The notes beneath the pieces were generated by a model, which did not search any database, was not told the DNA's origin, and was given only the letters and a program-made list of their open reading frames with translations. This document shows, in pieces, positions 44,294-63,169 of a stretch of DNA of 64,000 nt; within the stretch, counting starts at the first letter, position 1, and each line of letters begins with the position of its first letter. The DNA is from Manis javanica (lineage: Eukaryota > Chordata > Mammalia > Pholidota > Manidae), in contig NC_133158.1 of assembly GCF_040802235.1 (NCBI RefSeq), positions 39,436,001-39,500,000 of the forward strand, read 5' to 3'. The position numbers and the translations under genes were made by a program.

Positions 44294-47029
44294 CTGGGGG
44301 CAGGAGGGACATGAGAGCTAAGAGTTATCGTCATCGAGTACAGGTCACACCAAATTAAAGGCAGTCACAGAGCTTCATACAGACAGGGGGCCATGCGGAC
44401 ACATGGCAGACGCAGCAGAACTCAAGGACTTGGCCTGGCAGAACCAATGGGCCCTTGCTGGCGGGCATGCCGAGCAGCTCCCCACTCCTGGCTCCCTGGC
44501 AGCTCCAGCCTGAACCAGCTGGCCCTCCCCTCTCATAGGCCCGGGCAGACTAGGAGCCCCGCCGGTATGGAGGGGCAGGGACGGTATGCACAGGCCGCCG
44601 GGAAGGGGAGGTCTGGGGAGCCATGGAACAGGACCAGTTGGGCCTCTGAGGGCCCCCTGGTCATGCTGTCACTCAGAACCTAGCACATCCTTGGGAAACC
44701 CACATGAGGCTCCCTTTGCAAACCTTGGCCTGGCTCCAGGCCCAGCCCTGCCTCGCTGCAGGGCATCCCTTGACCAAAGAGGCCACTTGGAGGGGTTGAC
44801 CTTAGCTCACACACTTGCTGCCTGTCACTTCCAGGATTACAGAACATCATGCTGGAGGTTCCCAAGGAGGAAGTGAGAGCCACAGAGCAGACAGACAGGC
44901 CCCTGTTGGAGCCTCACTGCACAGGCACCTGTGTCCAAGTGGGCTGCTCTCTGGCGTCATCCCCCCCAGTCACTAGACGTTCAAGGGGTGGCTCTGAAAT
45001 GAAGTTTAATTTTATCTGAGCCTCATTTCTTAAGTAAAACTTAATATAACAGAAGATAAAGGTGAATGTGGAGGGGCCACATTTGGGGCTGAAGGCAGGG
45101 GCTGCATGCTCACAGTCCCCACACACTTTGTAGACACAGCAGTGGCCTCAGGCCTGGCTGGTGCCCAGGGCCGTGTGCACCTCCAGCCGTGGAGGCCAGG
45201 CAGTGTGCTTGCCTAAGGAGCCTGACCTCTCTGAGAGACACCTGCCTGGCAGCGGGTGGGGACACTCAGGGGCCCTCAGGTCACACGTGGTGGGCCAGAT
45301 ACCATGTTTGCCCACCATGCACAGTCTCGGGGAGGCAGCCACTGTGCCAGGGGCCCCAGCGCGGACTCCACACCCGCGTGTCACAGAGGAACCCCCAGGG
45401 TGACAGGGGAGGGGGTTGCTGTCAACCCAGCGCCAAGAGAAAGGCTGAGCGCCCTTCCCAGTTCCAGGAGGACCAAGGCTGCCCCAGCCGGCTCAGCCTC
45501 TTCCTGCTTCCACTGGTCAGGGTCTGGCATGCAGACTCCAGCTGCAGTGGAGCTGCGACCACCCTGCAGCTGCCCAGTCACAGCTCTGAGGTGGAACCTT
45601 TGCTGTGTGAGCTGCTGGGACCAGGGTGGCCGTTGTCCCTGAGGTCTGTCTCTCCTGGATGCTCCTGTCACGCCTGCCATTCCAGATATGTCTGCTTCCC
45701 TCCCTCCCGCCCTGGAAGTGGTGAGCGCATGTGGCAGCAGCCCCCCGACCCCAAGGCTCCCTCCATCTCTGGGCTGCTCCCTGACCTGGAGCGCTTGGTG
45801 GGGCCTGACCAGAGAGGACTGGCCACAGTGGGGCGGGGCTGGTACATATGCTGCCAGCATGTCTGCCCAGTGACCTAACCAGGCAAGGGGTGATGCGAGC
45901 GGCTCTGCACCGGAGCCCTCAGAAAGGTGCCAGAGGAGTGGCCGAGGAAACACTGCCACAGGGCCACCAGCTGGAGTCACAGGGACAAGAGGGGAGAAGT
46001 GGGCTGCCTCCATGATGCCTTGGGTGACATGACCCTACAGGTATGACAGTGCGGCATGAGCGACAAGAAGGAGCCCTGAGACGGTCCATGCCAAGAGCCT
46101 CCTGGGGACTCAGCTGCACAGAATGGATCCTGCAAGCCCACCTCCCACCTGCAGGACCCCAGCCCCGGGCCCTGTGCACAGCAGGTCACACCAAGTCAGG
46201 GGGCATCTGGCTGTACTCTGAGCTCATAGACAGGTGTGAAGTCCTCACAAGGGGGGTCACTCCAAGTCCCCAGCTGGAGGAGAAAGCCCCATTTCCCGAC
46301 AGCAGACGAGAGCGAGCAGCGAAGGCTGTTCACTATCAGGCTCAGCGCCCGCCCACCAGCTGCTCTCTGCACTCGGGCCTCTATTTCACCCTGTCCCTTG
46401 CTAGTACCTCTGAACCCCAGGCGGCTGGCCTTCTCCCCAGGAGGGAAGGGGCTCTACCTGTCCCCACGCCCCCGAGTGTGCAGATGTGTGCTCGCAGGAG
46501 GCAGGGGACAGTGGGGCTCTGGAGGTAGGAGGACTGGCCTGAGCGGCTGCAGCAGGCCCAGCCCCACGGACACCCCCGTCTGCTCTACAAAGGCCTCTGC
46601 TGCCTTTAAGACGAGGGCCCGTGGAGGGAGCAGGGGGCTGTGCACTCGAGCTGGGTGCATAAACACCATAGACTGCCAGGACTTTCCTGCTGGCTGCCCA
46701 GCCGCCCAGCGGCTTAGCTCCCCTGGACTCTCCATTGGCCCCGGCGCAGCAGCACGACAAGGCACGCTCAGCAGTCAGCTCCCAGCCCACCACGGCATGT
46801 GTCACAAGCTAACGCCTAGGCCCAGCAACCCCAGCTCTGACCCCTATTACCGAGATACATTTGCTGCTTGTATGAAAAGCACGACCACATTAGCAAATAA
46901 ATCCCCCTCCAACCAGGCACCCACAGACATACAGGGTGTCTCTGGGATGAGGTGCTGGCACACAGCGGCTCCCAGACAAACACCTGCACAGCATCTGGAC
47001 GGACAGGTGTCGGCTGGCATACTGCTCTC

Positions 47030-47095
47030 ATCTTGACTCTGCCCTAGGTCAAGTACTTCACTTCTCTGGAACTCAATTTCTACGTTTTTTTAAAG
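47030..47095 (+). repeat. MIR-like SINE relic
   Basis: The pattern TGACTCTGCCCTAGGTCAAG, ACTTCACTTCTCTGGAAC and TCAATTTCTACG resembles the MIR core (gacct-gggcaa-gtcact-ctctgagcctcagtttc). It is short and diverged. Confidence 0.5.
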
Positions 47096-47639
47096 GAGCA
47101 GGCAGGACTAAGTGCCAAGGGGAATTCCCGCTTGAGATATTTCAGCCATCAAAACATATCAGACTTTTGGTGCCTCCAAATCACCAGGTGAGGGAAGAAA
47201 GAGAGGCTGGAGGAAGCAGGGTCTCATATTATAGATATTTCTCTGTAACTTGCCTTTTCCACTTAACAGTATGTTGGAATATAGACACAGATACATACTA
47301 AACACAGACAATACTAAAATTCCAAGTACCCATATATACACAAGTCGAGGAGTCATCACTAAATGAACCCACCATTGCAACTGTAGGCACCAAGGGCATG
47401 CCACCCACAATGGGCGCTCAGCGTGCAATCATGCCAGCTGGGCACAGATGAGGCCAGAAGACCCCTGCCTGAATGAGTACAGAGGGGTGCTCTTGCCACC
47501 AAGAGTGACACCACACAGTGTGGTGCGGCACACAGGAACCTAGCGGTCGGTTTGCTGGAAGCCCCTCTCCCACTGCTCTGCGTGACCCAGCAAACATTTG
47601 CTTACTGAGAATTTACTTTTTCATCTTCCTTTGAAGGCC

Positions 47640-49300
47640 CACATCCCTACCCACTGCTCCTTCGTTCAGGATAACATATACCTCATTTTCCCTGTCTTTG
47701 CTATCTCATAACTGTGTGGATTCCCCAGACCTTTGTGACTGAATCTGATTTTCTCCTGTTAGTCTGTCTCCCCATTTTCACTCTTAGACCAGCCAGAAGA
47801 ACCTTAAAGGGTAGAGGAAGGTTTCCTCTCAACACAATAATCTTCCTCGTAGTGCTGTCATCTGCATTCGTGCTTCCTCCTATGATAGATGTCTTTTCCC
47901 ATTTTCCTATTTTTGCTGACTCACAAAAACTCTTTACATATTTCAGATACTAATTCTATTACATGTGCTGAAAAGGTCCTTTCCCCACTCTATTTATGGT
48001 GCCTTTAGAGAAAGATAATTAAAAATTTTAATGTAGTCAAATTAATCAGTATTTCCTTTATGCTTTGTGCTTATGCTTTAAGAAGTCCTTTCCTGACCTA
48101 TGAACAAAAAGATATTTTCCTTTATTTTCTTCTAAAAGTGAAGTTTTCCTTCTTGTGTTGGAAGTTCTGTGATACATAAGGGACATTTTTGCTCATGTGA
48201 ACAGCCCACCATCTACTCTCTCCTCTGTGACCCATGTAGGCAGCTCTGACACAGACAAGGCCTCCTTACCCACATGGGTGAGATTCCCACTGTCAGGTCC
48301 AGTCTCCCTTTGCACTGAGACCACATATCACAGTATGTATAGCCCTCAGTAAATCTCCACATCTGCTCGGACAAATCTCCCTACTATACATTCCCTTCAC
48401 AAATTTCTTGGTGATTCTCAGCCTTTGCGCTCTGCAGGCATTTTAAAACAGTACTTTAAGTCCCTGTAGGGATTTTGATTGGAGTTGTATTGCATTTGCA
48501 CCTCAATTTGGGAAGAACTGACATTTTAAAGTTACTTAGTGTTCCCATTCATGAACATGGTATGTCTCTCCATTTATGTTTGGTCTTTAACTTTTAATAA
48601 AAACACGTTTTAATTATTTATTTCAACTTGCTTTTTAGTAAGGGAGTATAGACTATATGATTCCAATGCTTGAATGGTGATGAGTCTTCCTTATGGTCTG
48701 GTATACAATTAAGTGTGGTCAGTGTTCCCATGAATTCTACGGCTACACTGGGTGCAGGATTCAATATATGCGCATCCTATCAGGCTCACTGTACTGTTCA
48801 GAGCATCTTTACTATTGTCTGACCTTTAATGAAAGAGGCATGCCAACATTCCACAATGCCTGTTAAGATCTCTTTGTGGCTTGTTCTTTTCTTTATAAAA
48901 TATTGGAAGATGTTTTAGATGCATATAAAATTTGAATTTGTGTCTCCTAGTGAACTGAACCCTTTATTAATACGTAAGGACTAAACAACAAATTTGCCTT
49001 AAAGTCTTGGTTTGTCCCCACTAATATTAACATTGATACATAAGATTTTGGTACTAGGTTCCTAGGATAGCTTTTTATATTCTTTCCATTTTCTGGGACC
49101 TTATTCTTTAAGTGTATCTCTTAAAAAAAAAACTACTAGTTTTTTGGCTTTTGTCTGCATGTCTATTTCTTTGAGGTTTTTTTTTAAGTCTGAGGTTTTT
49201 TATAAAACTTTTTTTAACTTTGCTCACAATATACTATCCATGAAGACCAGTTGTGCATTTCTAACTGTCCACATTTCCTAGGATTTCTTTTCTTTCCATC
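47640..49300 (-). mobile_element. Old L1/HAL1-type element, reverse orientation
   Basis: A/T-rich DNA with reverse-complement L1 patterns: GCTTTAAGAAGTCCTTTCC and TTTCTTCTAAAAGTGAAG at 48075-48145, and GGGATTTTGATTGGAGTTG with TTCATGAACATGGTATGTC at 48470-48570 (reverse of L1 ORF2 3' sequence). Strongly diverged; ends approximate. Confidence 0.65.
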
Positions 49301-49370
49301 CTTCCTTCCTCCCTCCCTCCCTTTTCTCCTTTCCTTTCTCTTCCCTTCCTCCCCCTTCTTTCTGTTGTCT
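49279..49370. repeat. Pyrimidine-rich (CCTT)n-type microsatellite
   Basis: About 90 bp almost entirely of C and T with CCTTCCTT and CCTCCCTC units, next to the old reversed L1. Confidence 0.8.
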
Positions 49371-50174
49371 TTTGTATTGATTAATAATTTTTCTCCACTT
49401 ACTCATTTTCCCCTCTGTACCTCACAGAAGTTATATAACTGAACTGTCTTCTGTTAGTGGCCACTTTGAAATGTAACATGTACATTTAAAGTCTAAGCTC
49501 AGCATCTCCACCTGAATATGTTCATTCCCTCAGCCCCATCCTGCTCTATGATTCATTTTTGTCCATTTAGTTGTTTCATTAGTTCCACAAATTAGCCTTG
49601 ATATTGACTTTATAGACCATGTTTATTTTCACTGACCCAAATGGTTACATTTTAATGGAGTCAAACCATATTTTCTTTATGATTGGTGTTTGAGTGAATG
49701 AAAGAAAGGGTACTTCTCTTTGCTCACCACTCATTCTTGCTTACCCCTGCTAGCCTGCCTGCACATCACTTTCCTTTTCCTGAAGGGCGCCCATCACAAG
49801 TGCAGTCACAGCCGTGCATCTGTGAGTATCTGTTCTGGTCCCTGGAGGACACCCCTGTGGCAGAATGTGGGTTGTCGGCTGTGGCGCCTCGCTCTGGCCC
49901 CCACTGCTCCCGCTGAGAAGCAGCCTGGCCCCTGTTCTGTGGCTTTCCTGACTCCTTTTCTCTCTGACTGCTCTGAAGATTCACTTCTGGTACTGGTGTT
50001 ACATGGTTTTACTTTGCTATGTCTAAGAAGGATTTCTTTTTGTTTGTCTTGTTTGGGATTTGCTGGGATTCCTGGGTATGGGGACTGGTTTCTTTTACTA
50101 ATTCTAGGAAGTCCCCAGCTCTCCCTCACTCCATGCTGTCCTCCCTTCTCGGGGCTCCCACAGACACACGTGTT

Positions 50175-50265
50175 ATCAGTGTTTCTCAGACTTTCACATA
50201 CAGAAGAGCCATGCAGGGGTCTTGTGAAAATGCAGATTCTGACAGAAGGGCAGGCTGGGAGGAAT
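50175..50265 (+). repeat. MER5-like DNA transposon fragment
   Basis: CAGTGTTTCTCAGACTTTCA followed by GGGGTCTTGTGAAAATGCAG and ATTCTGACAG resembles the MER5A-type hAT relic. Diverged; only one end is visible. Confidence 0.5.
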
Positions 50266-53200
50266 GGCCCATGAGGGGCTCAGCAGCAGAGGCTGCCGAC
50301 CTACGGGTCTAACACCAGTGGGCAGAGACACAAGCTGTAGCTCATGCCCACAGTGAAGGTTAACCTGGACCTCCTAATCTCCATAGCCCTGCCCTGGCAG
50401 CAGGTGGGGCAGGGGCAGCTCTCCGCCACTCGGAGCCACAGGAACTCAGAATGGGCAGGGTCAGAGGTGTAGCCCATCAACTGGGTGGTTGGGGTGTGGC
50501 TACTCTTTCCACTGTTTTAACGGGAGGAGCAGCTTTAGTGCCATCACACCAAAGGGTGGTAGAGGCAGACCTGAGGAAGTGGGCGAGGAAAGTACACCAT
50601 GACCATCAGGGTGCATGTGTTCACTCTCTGCAGGTCCACAGTCAGTGATGCAGTGCGACAGCCCCGTGGGTGGAGGGCAGGAAACACTTTCCACACAGGG
50701 CCTGACTGGGCGTTCTGCTGCCTCACTGCCGCCGTGACCCACAGATCTCTCCCTCTCTCACTGCCCATCCTGAAGAGCGAGCTTCCTGGCAGATGCTGGT
50801 GTCCCTCTGGCTCCCAGGCACCTTACCCCTTCTGCAGAAGTCCAGTGCCCAGGGAGGGAGCTGGCTCTACTGCTCACTGGCTCTTTAGCTCTGGGCAGGT
50901 GGCCTAGAGAAGCTTCTGCTTCCCTCTGAAAGCCAGTTCCCACAGTTGGTGCCAGGCTCAGGCAAGAAAGGAGAGATGGCAGGTCCTCTGCGGTCATTTC
51001 CAGCCTGCTATTTTGTCTGGTTGGCTCTTGACATCCCTTTAAATGAGGAGGTGCTGAATGACCAATGGCTGGGAAGCTCTGAATACCAGACATAAGGATT
51101 CAGGCATGAGGGCACACTTGCCAGTCCTTCCAGAAGACAACCTCCTGTTGTAGTCTCACTAGCATAATCCTGGGTCCTGGCCATGCTCTCTGTATCTGCT
51201 CCTGTCCCAAGGCCCCGCTGCCCCCCTTCCCCTTGGGCAGGACGGTGGGGGTAAGTGGCAGCTTCTGTGGCTGGCTGCAGCTGGGGCTAAGGACTTGGTC
51301 CTCCAGGCTCCCACCATCCCTGTGCCACCACAGAGGCTTCCAGAAGGGTTCAGGTAAAGCCAGCTAGTGGCAGGCAAGAACTCGCAGGGCACTTGCCAGG
51401 GTGTGGGCCCTGATAGTTATTTAAGAAGGGTAAACCAGAAAGTATGCTTCAAAGTCAGGTGCATAAAAAATAGGTATTATTTTAGTTCTAGATAAACAAA
51501 TACTCAGCTGTAGGAAATACACTTTCTCAGAGTCTTTGTCAATCCAGGAAAGATATTAAGCCACCAAAAGATGACTGTGCATGTGCCCACTGTGGTGGAA
51601 ATATTTAAATTGTATATTCAGTTATACTATGAAATAAATTAGTTATTTCCTGTAATGGCACATTTGGGTTCTAAGAAATGAAGCTTTAAAATTCATCTGA
51701 ATGCCAAGCTCAGATGGAAATTGCCTTCCTGGCCATCATAGCCTGTCACCATTCATTTCCTTTTGTTCTTAATGGACGTCTGGTGACGGCCTGGACTTCC
51801 ACTGCCTGCACCCACAAGAAAGGAACTTCCCACGTCAGTGACAACAGTGCTTGCCATACGTGGGGCCGGCCTGAGAGCAGCATGCTGCAACGCCATCTCA
51901 CTACACACAGCTGAGCACTTTAAGTCTCTACCAACACGAGAGGCAATTCTGTAAGTTATCTGCAAGTTAAACTAATCTGAAAAGAAACCTGTGATCTACC
52001 CATTTTTAAGAGATGCTGAGAAAATCATATGGAAAAAGAAAACATGGATATGAAAAGCAAACCAAAGTCTGTCATCCTTACATGGCACAACCCACACCTG
52101 TGGCGAGCTCAGACAAGAAGCACTTTTCTATAAACTTGGGAGGCCAGACCGATGCAGCCTCCCTGACAGCTTCAGACCCTGTGGCTGCAGGAAGTCACAG
52201 GCCTTCATCCTGACGTGTTCTCTGGGTGACCTGCCCTTCACTGGAGGCCAGGCCACTCTGTTGGCTGTGAGTTATGACGCTTTAATAAGTCAAAGAATGA
52301 GGGTTCAAAACTGCCATTCTTTGCACACCCATTTCTAAAGGCACAAGACCGCTGTCCTAGAAATTAGCCCTCTGACCCACGTGATGGCACGTCCTCACCT
52401 CCCGTCACCCATGCAGGCCCCCTGCTAGGAGCCATGGGACCTCCACATCCACTGCCCTGCCCGCCCTCCACCCACTGTGCCTACACTCAGGCCATGTTCC
52501 TGCCCTTGGGGCCGGCTGCCCTGCTCCCAGGCTCTACCCGCTCACCTGCAATCAGGCCCCTGTGCTGAGGGCCTGCACCTGTCTGATATGGCGGTCTTAC
52601 AGAGCTCCCGGGCTCTTTGTGCTCATGGGCTATGTTGTCAGCCTCCTATAGCACTTTAACTTGCTGAGTGGGTTTATCTCTTGCCCCTCACGGGATGCCG
52701 AGCATCCTCATTGCAGAGAATGGAGTATCTGGGAATCACCAGTAGAGGTCGAGTTTCAACATGTGTGCCTGGAAGGGAGGCCAAGGTGGCCATGGCTGGT
52801 GGAGGTGTGGGCTGCTGCCTCAGTGGGCTTAGGTGACGGGCAAGGGACAGGAGGAGCTGTGGAGTGTCACCAGCCCACCGGCTGAACTCGGGCTTCTGTG
52901 CCCTCCTGGTTTCTACTGAACAAGCGGAACCCAGCTGCTTTGTGCAGGACAGCGGCTTCCTGAGTGGGGACAGGAGACCTAGGTGGCCAGTGCAGCAGCT
53001 CTGCTGCCAGAGCCACTAAAACCTCTGGGGCCGTGCCCAGGTGGGGAAGGGCTTCTCAGTGGCTGGGCACAATGTGTCACTTAGTGAGGAGTTTTAACAA
53101 GGAGGGGCTGTCAGCCTTTCTCTTCTGCTGAATAGAAACTTCCTGCACTGCCAGGGACTCCATCTCTGCTTCACTGCATGGGTGTTTACTGTCAGTCACC

Positions 53201-54206
53201 ACTGAGGAGCCCGCCTGGCCCTGCCCCGTGTGCGGAAGGTTTGAGGAAGACCTGGGTATTGCTGTCACCTGGCCCTTCCCTGTGTGGACAGGTGCGTCTC
53301 AGCTCCCAGAGACATATATATGAAGCGCTTTCCCAGGAGAGGCAGAAATATGCAAAATGGTTTGGAAACGAAGGCGGCCTCCGCAGGTTACTTGAGGTGT
53401 GCTCTGTCTGCGAGCCAGGAAGCCCACTCCCCACCTGGGTCTTCTCTTGCTTGTTTCTTCTTTTCTGTTTCTTCCCCCACCCTACTTTTTCCAGTATCAA
53501 CTGGCGAGGACCTTGCTGCCTGGTGTCCCTAAAGCCCTGTGGAGAAATGCCCTTCTGCTCACAGCCCCGGGAGAGGCATGTGGCTCCTGGGGGTCCAGGC
53601 CAAGAGGAGTCTGATCCCGCCCCCCGCGGTGCATTCTAGGGTGTCTCTGTCCTGCAGCACTAACAGTACAGTCCGACGAGATGGAGTGGGAGGCACGGGG
53701 CAGCCCGGAGGACAGGCATCTCACTAGTGCTACCAGGGAAGCCAAGGCCTGTTGGGTGGCTTTGGGATACAAGGGGCCCTGTTTCAACCTGTGCTCTGCA
53801 AGGGAAGAGCGTAGCTTTAGCTGAGGCCTTTCCCAACAATCTCAGAAGACCTGTTTGGGGGCACATCACCTAACTTCTGGGCCACACATAAGGCACTGTG
53901 CTCTCCCTGCCCACCCAGGCAGGTGCCAGGGTGGAGTCATCCTGCCCTGTGTGCAGAGGAAAGCCCCAGACTACAGCAACAATCAGAACAATTTGACATC
54001 AGGCCAAGTCCTCCGCACGAGTAGAATTAGTGCTAAGAGGTTGAAAGTTATTCAAGGTCATATGGATACGACAAAGGTCAGGAACATTGAAAAAATGGTA
54101 TTAATATTATTGTGTAATATTAATATTAGTAGCAATTTAACAGCAGCATGCAGGTAGGTAAATGGCAATGAGAAGAGGAGGTGAAAGGCAGACAGAGAAA
54201 ACTCAC

Positions 54207-54248
54207 ATCTGGGTGGGGGATGGCATACTGTCCCTGGATCGTGTAGGC
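54207..54248 (-). CDS. PCBP3 linker exon, 42 bp
   Basis: Acceptor CTCTCTTTCTAG, donor GTGAGT. Encodes AYTIQGQYAIPHPD in phase 0. It is followed downstream by the NAGNAG exon. It is part of the flexible linker between KH2 and KH3. Confidence 0.95.
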
Positions 54249-57200
54249 CTAGAAAGAGAGAGACACTGTCAGCCCACGAAGTGGCCAGCGCTAGTCACCC
54301 ACCGGCATCACTCCCCTCAGGACAAGGGCTTTCTCGGGAGTGGGACCTTCCTGTGAGCAGCACCAGGCCACTGGGTAGGGTGTTCCCCTCCAGAGGTGTC
54401 CCACCTGCCCCCAGTCATGCAGGACAAAAGGCAGATCCTCCCAGGGCACCAGAAGTGCAGAAACCAGCAGGGTCCTGGTGTTCAGTGTGGTCAGTGCCCC
54501 TTGGTGGTATGGCCGGGCTACCACCAGACACATGAGCCGGGAGACCTCGCCCCCCACTTTCTGGAGAGCTGCAGGAAGCCGAGGCTATCAGCGGGGAAGG
54601 AGGGAAATGCTTCCCACTCCCCTGATTTCTCAGAGAAAAATCCCTAAGAATGATCTGACCCCCTTGGAGATTTACTAATTATTAACCTTTTGAAAATTTA
54701 TTCAATGATCAGGAATAGATACTTTTGGGTTATCCCCAGAAAATCAAACCAGAAGAAAACCTTTAAAAGGTGATTTAAAACGAATTTTGCAAAAGCCAGA
54801 TTAGGAAACGCACCCTCATCAGTCACCGGACTGGCTGACCCAAGTTCAGCCTCAGTGGACTGGTTGGTTGAGTGGGGCGGCATGCCCCTGGCACGGCCCC
54901 AGGGCACAGCATGCACCCCAGGCATCACCTTGGTTTTGTGGTTTCACTTGCCTCAGGATGGTGACCTGACTGGCCATAGAGTGTGGACCCCGTGGCCTCT
55001 CCCGCAATTCCACCCCATCTGCCTCAACAGTCCATCAGCCACAACGCTCCAGAAACTCATGGGACAAACAAACCACACAGAGTCAAGGGAGAGTAAAGAC
55101 CGAAGACTTGCGGTCAGGCCTCATGTGGTGTGAAAGTGCCAGCCGGGGCCAGCGATACTGGGGCCCTCAGCACGGGTGGCACAGATGTGGAGGGATGTGG
55201 CTCCCAGCCCCTGGCCGCATGGGGGCTCCCATCCACGTCCTAAGTGGACATGTAGTGCCCAGCCATAGGGGCCTTCACACTCGGTGTCCCTAAGCACCCA
55301 AGAGGGAAACTGCAGGCAGGCCATGTGTCACTTTTGTGGACCCCAAACTGAAGGTGGTTTCCAAGGTTTTACCAAACTGCAGGTTTTAAATTGCTGAGCA
55401 TTTTCATGATCAATGATCCAGCCTGGGGGTTAAAGCCAACCAGTACTAGGCAGGGGCCACCAAAGGTGAGGCCAGCTGGGGCGAGGGTCTGTGCCACGGC
55501 TTCAGGGGCAAGTAAAGGAGCCTCAGCAGATATGGCAGTGGCTTCATGCGAGCAGCAGTGGGGCTGCAGGGTCTGCGTCCGTCAGGACCCCATCTTCAGG
55601 TCTATGGGGGTGCTAGCAGGCACGCAGTCCAATGTCCCCGACCATACAGGGTGTGGAGCACCTGCTGCCCCCGGGGATGTCCCCTGGGCTGGCAGGCCTG
55701 GCGGGTTGGGGCCTGCTGCCCTCACAGCCTTGTGCACCCAGGTGGGACCGCACATACTTCCCCACGGGCGCTCCCGCATCCTATGTGGTTTAGGTTCCTG
55801 ACTCATTGTTTTGTTCACTTAGGTGCTGTGTTTCTAGTTCTATTTGACCTGTGTGAGCAGCTTATCACCCCCTGTGTACAGAGGGAGAGGAAAGCCAGAC
55901 CTGAAATGTGAGAGTGGCACTATGCAGTGGGGACACCTGTAGCAGGCTGTGTCCCCCAACCTTGGGGCAGGCTGAGCACCACGGGGATGGGTACCTTAAG
56001 AAGACACGTCTCTAGTGTAGGTTTTGGTGTGTCCACATGTGGGTGGCTTGGGGGCCAGGTTCTAGAGAGGATGCCTTGCTGGCCAGGGTCTTTCACACCC
56101 TCTCCTCTGAGCTTGCACTGTGGCTCCTTGGATAGGTCACCTGCACTGCAGCAGTGACTCACGTGACTGCCCCCATACATGACCACAACTAACCATGAGC
56201 CCGGCTGCCCCAGCACAGGCTAAGATGCGCCCAGCCTGGCAGCTGATACCTGTGAGAGCAAGGACCTGGCTGCCCTAATGCAGGGGTGGACCCACCCTTG
56301 CCATGCCCATGGATGGCATGTGGCAGGGCCCGACCACAGCATCGCAGCCCAGCCCATGGGGCCTCCACCTCCCTGCTGAAGGAAGCCCCACTGTGCCATG
56401 TGGCACCTTCACTGGTATGTCCGCATGCCAGGCCGGAGCACATGGGGAACCAGCCTGCCATCTAGCCTGGCCTGAGGAGGAAACCCAGAGCCCTCAGAGT
56501 TCTGAACAAGGCTTGCTTCTGGGCCTAGGGGAAGGCTGTCCACCCCAGCTGCAGAGGGTGACGTATACACATGAGGGCTCTGGGCAGAGGGAGGGCTGCA
56601 GGGGACTTAAGGGTGAGCCCTCGCCTGCCCTGAGCCATGCAGGCCACGTGGGGGCCCTACAAATGTTGCTGAAGACATGGGCACAGACCCTGCCCTCCCC
56701 CTACCTGTAAGCCAATTAGAAGATCTGGTAAAATTCCTTTATGTAGTAAAGAAAAACACAGAGAAGACAAATTTGCCTTATCTTTGTTTCTTAATGGCCA
56801 CTTTCCCGACCCGGGTCACCTCTGGGAAGTCTCTGTCTGAACTCTCCCTTGAATAAACACACACGTCATTGCCGACCGGACGCAGAGCTCCTCCAGGCCC
56901 GCTGGCTGGGCGCTCCCAGAGCCCACAGACCACAGCTATGGTGACCCTGGTGGGCAGGGGCAGCTGAGCTCCCCTGCAGGGGGGCCCAGCACCCAGCAGC
57001 AGGGGCTGGGCCCTGCTCCCTCTGTTCAGCTCTCTCCAGGGCCTACTAAGTGAACTGTGACCTCAGACGGAAATTTCTCTGTGGCCCAGGGCCTTCAGGG
57101 CCCTTCCTAGTGGAACAGAAAGGAGGTCAGTGGCTGCAGCCAACAACAGGCGTGCCACGTGGCCCTGGGCTGGCCTGGGGCAGGGGACAGGGTGGGGCAT

Positions 57201-57730
57201 CGCTGTGACATGGAGGCTCTTGCCCGGCCAGACGTCTTCCTTTCCTTGGGGCACGACCTCCCCTCACGTACCCCAGGACCCCTTTGTGGGATGTTTGTTG
57301 GGAATGTGTGTTTCAGGGGGAGACGGGACCCTAGATGCCTTGACTAAGAGTCATTAGTCACCTGCAGTGCTCCTGGCCCTCCACCTGAGCATTTTAAAAA
57401 CACCTGAGAACTAGATTTGGGCGGGCATGGCCCAGGCAGGACAGGGTGTGCACTGGAAACTGTCCTCCTGCAACAGGGCAGGGAGATGCTGCACAGGACG
57501 GCACCTGCCCTTTCTGCCTGCTGGACACTGTCCTGCCTGGCCTCCCTCACGTGGTGGCCCACATCCACCAGGTGCCTGGCAGCGGGCTGGGAGAGCTCTG
57601 CGTCAGGCATGGGCGGGTGAGGACGTGCACGTGAGGAGGGAGAAAACCTGAGTGCACTAACGGGCAGCGGCGGGGGCTGCAGTAAAAGGCTGAGGTTGGC
57701 AGTGGAGGCCGCGAGCGGGTCGGCTCTTAC
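54249..57730. other. PCBP3 intron, 3.5 kb
   Basis: Mostly G+C-rich; an A/T-rich island lies at 54650-54810 and a lesser one at 56710-56790. No gene or clear transposon. Confidence 0.5.
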
Positions 57731-57805
57731 CTGACCACCTGCAAAAATGACAGGGGTGGAGGCGGGCTTTGGGCGGTAGGGAATGGTGGCACCTTTCGGT
57801 GGGGA
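57731..57805 (-). CDS. PCBP3 linker exon, 75 bp
   Basis: Acceptor CTTTTCCTAG, donor GTAAGA. Encodes SPPKGATIPYRPKPAS and TPVIFAGGQ (25 residues, phase 0), the start of the proline-rich linker after KH2. Confidence 0.96.
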
Positions 57806-62893
<5,088 letters not shown>

Positions 62894-63136
62894 TCAGAGC
62901 GGCTTCTCCCCAGGCCCGCCACAACAACTGACAGGCACAGGGAGCGCAGTGCCTGGCAGGCAGCCCTCCAGAGCTCCAGTTTACAGAGGGAAGTTCCTGG
63001 CACCACTGCAGCCCACCAGTGGCGGCAGGGCGGGTGGACCCAGGGCCTCCCCAGCGGGGCCCATGGCAGCAGGGCAGCGACCTGGCCCCCATCTCCCACC
63101 CACCAGGAGCGGCCCCCCAAGGGCAGGCTCACTCAC

Positions 63137-63169
63137 CTCCTCACGCATCTTTTTCACAGTCTCTCCTTT
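63137..63169 (-). CDS. PCBP3 micro-exon, 33 bp (KH1)
   Basis: Acceptor CTTTATTACAG, donor GTGAGT. Encodes KGETVKKMREE in phase 0. The KH1 GKKG loop is split between this exon (KG) and the upstream 24-bp exon (GK). Confidence 0.95.

Larger units (their letters stand above)
44294..54206. other. PCBP3 intron, 9.9 kb
   Basis: The largest intron in the window. 44.3-47.0 kb and 50.3-54.2 kb are G+C-rich. 47.1-49.7 kb is A/T-rich and holds an old reversed L1 (below). 47030-47095 and 50175-50265 hold MIR-like and MER5-like pieces. Open frames here (up to 266 codons at 46236-47036) lack domain signals and are not called. Confidence 0.55.

Noticed and set aside
46236-47036. 266-codon plus-strand open frame in the large intron
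   Set aside because: It runs into a MIR-like relic and shows no conserved motif; a compositional open frame.
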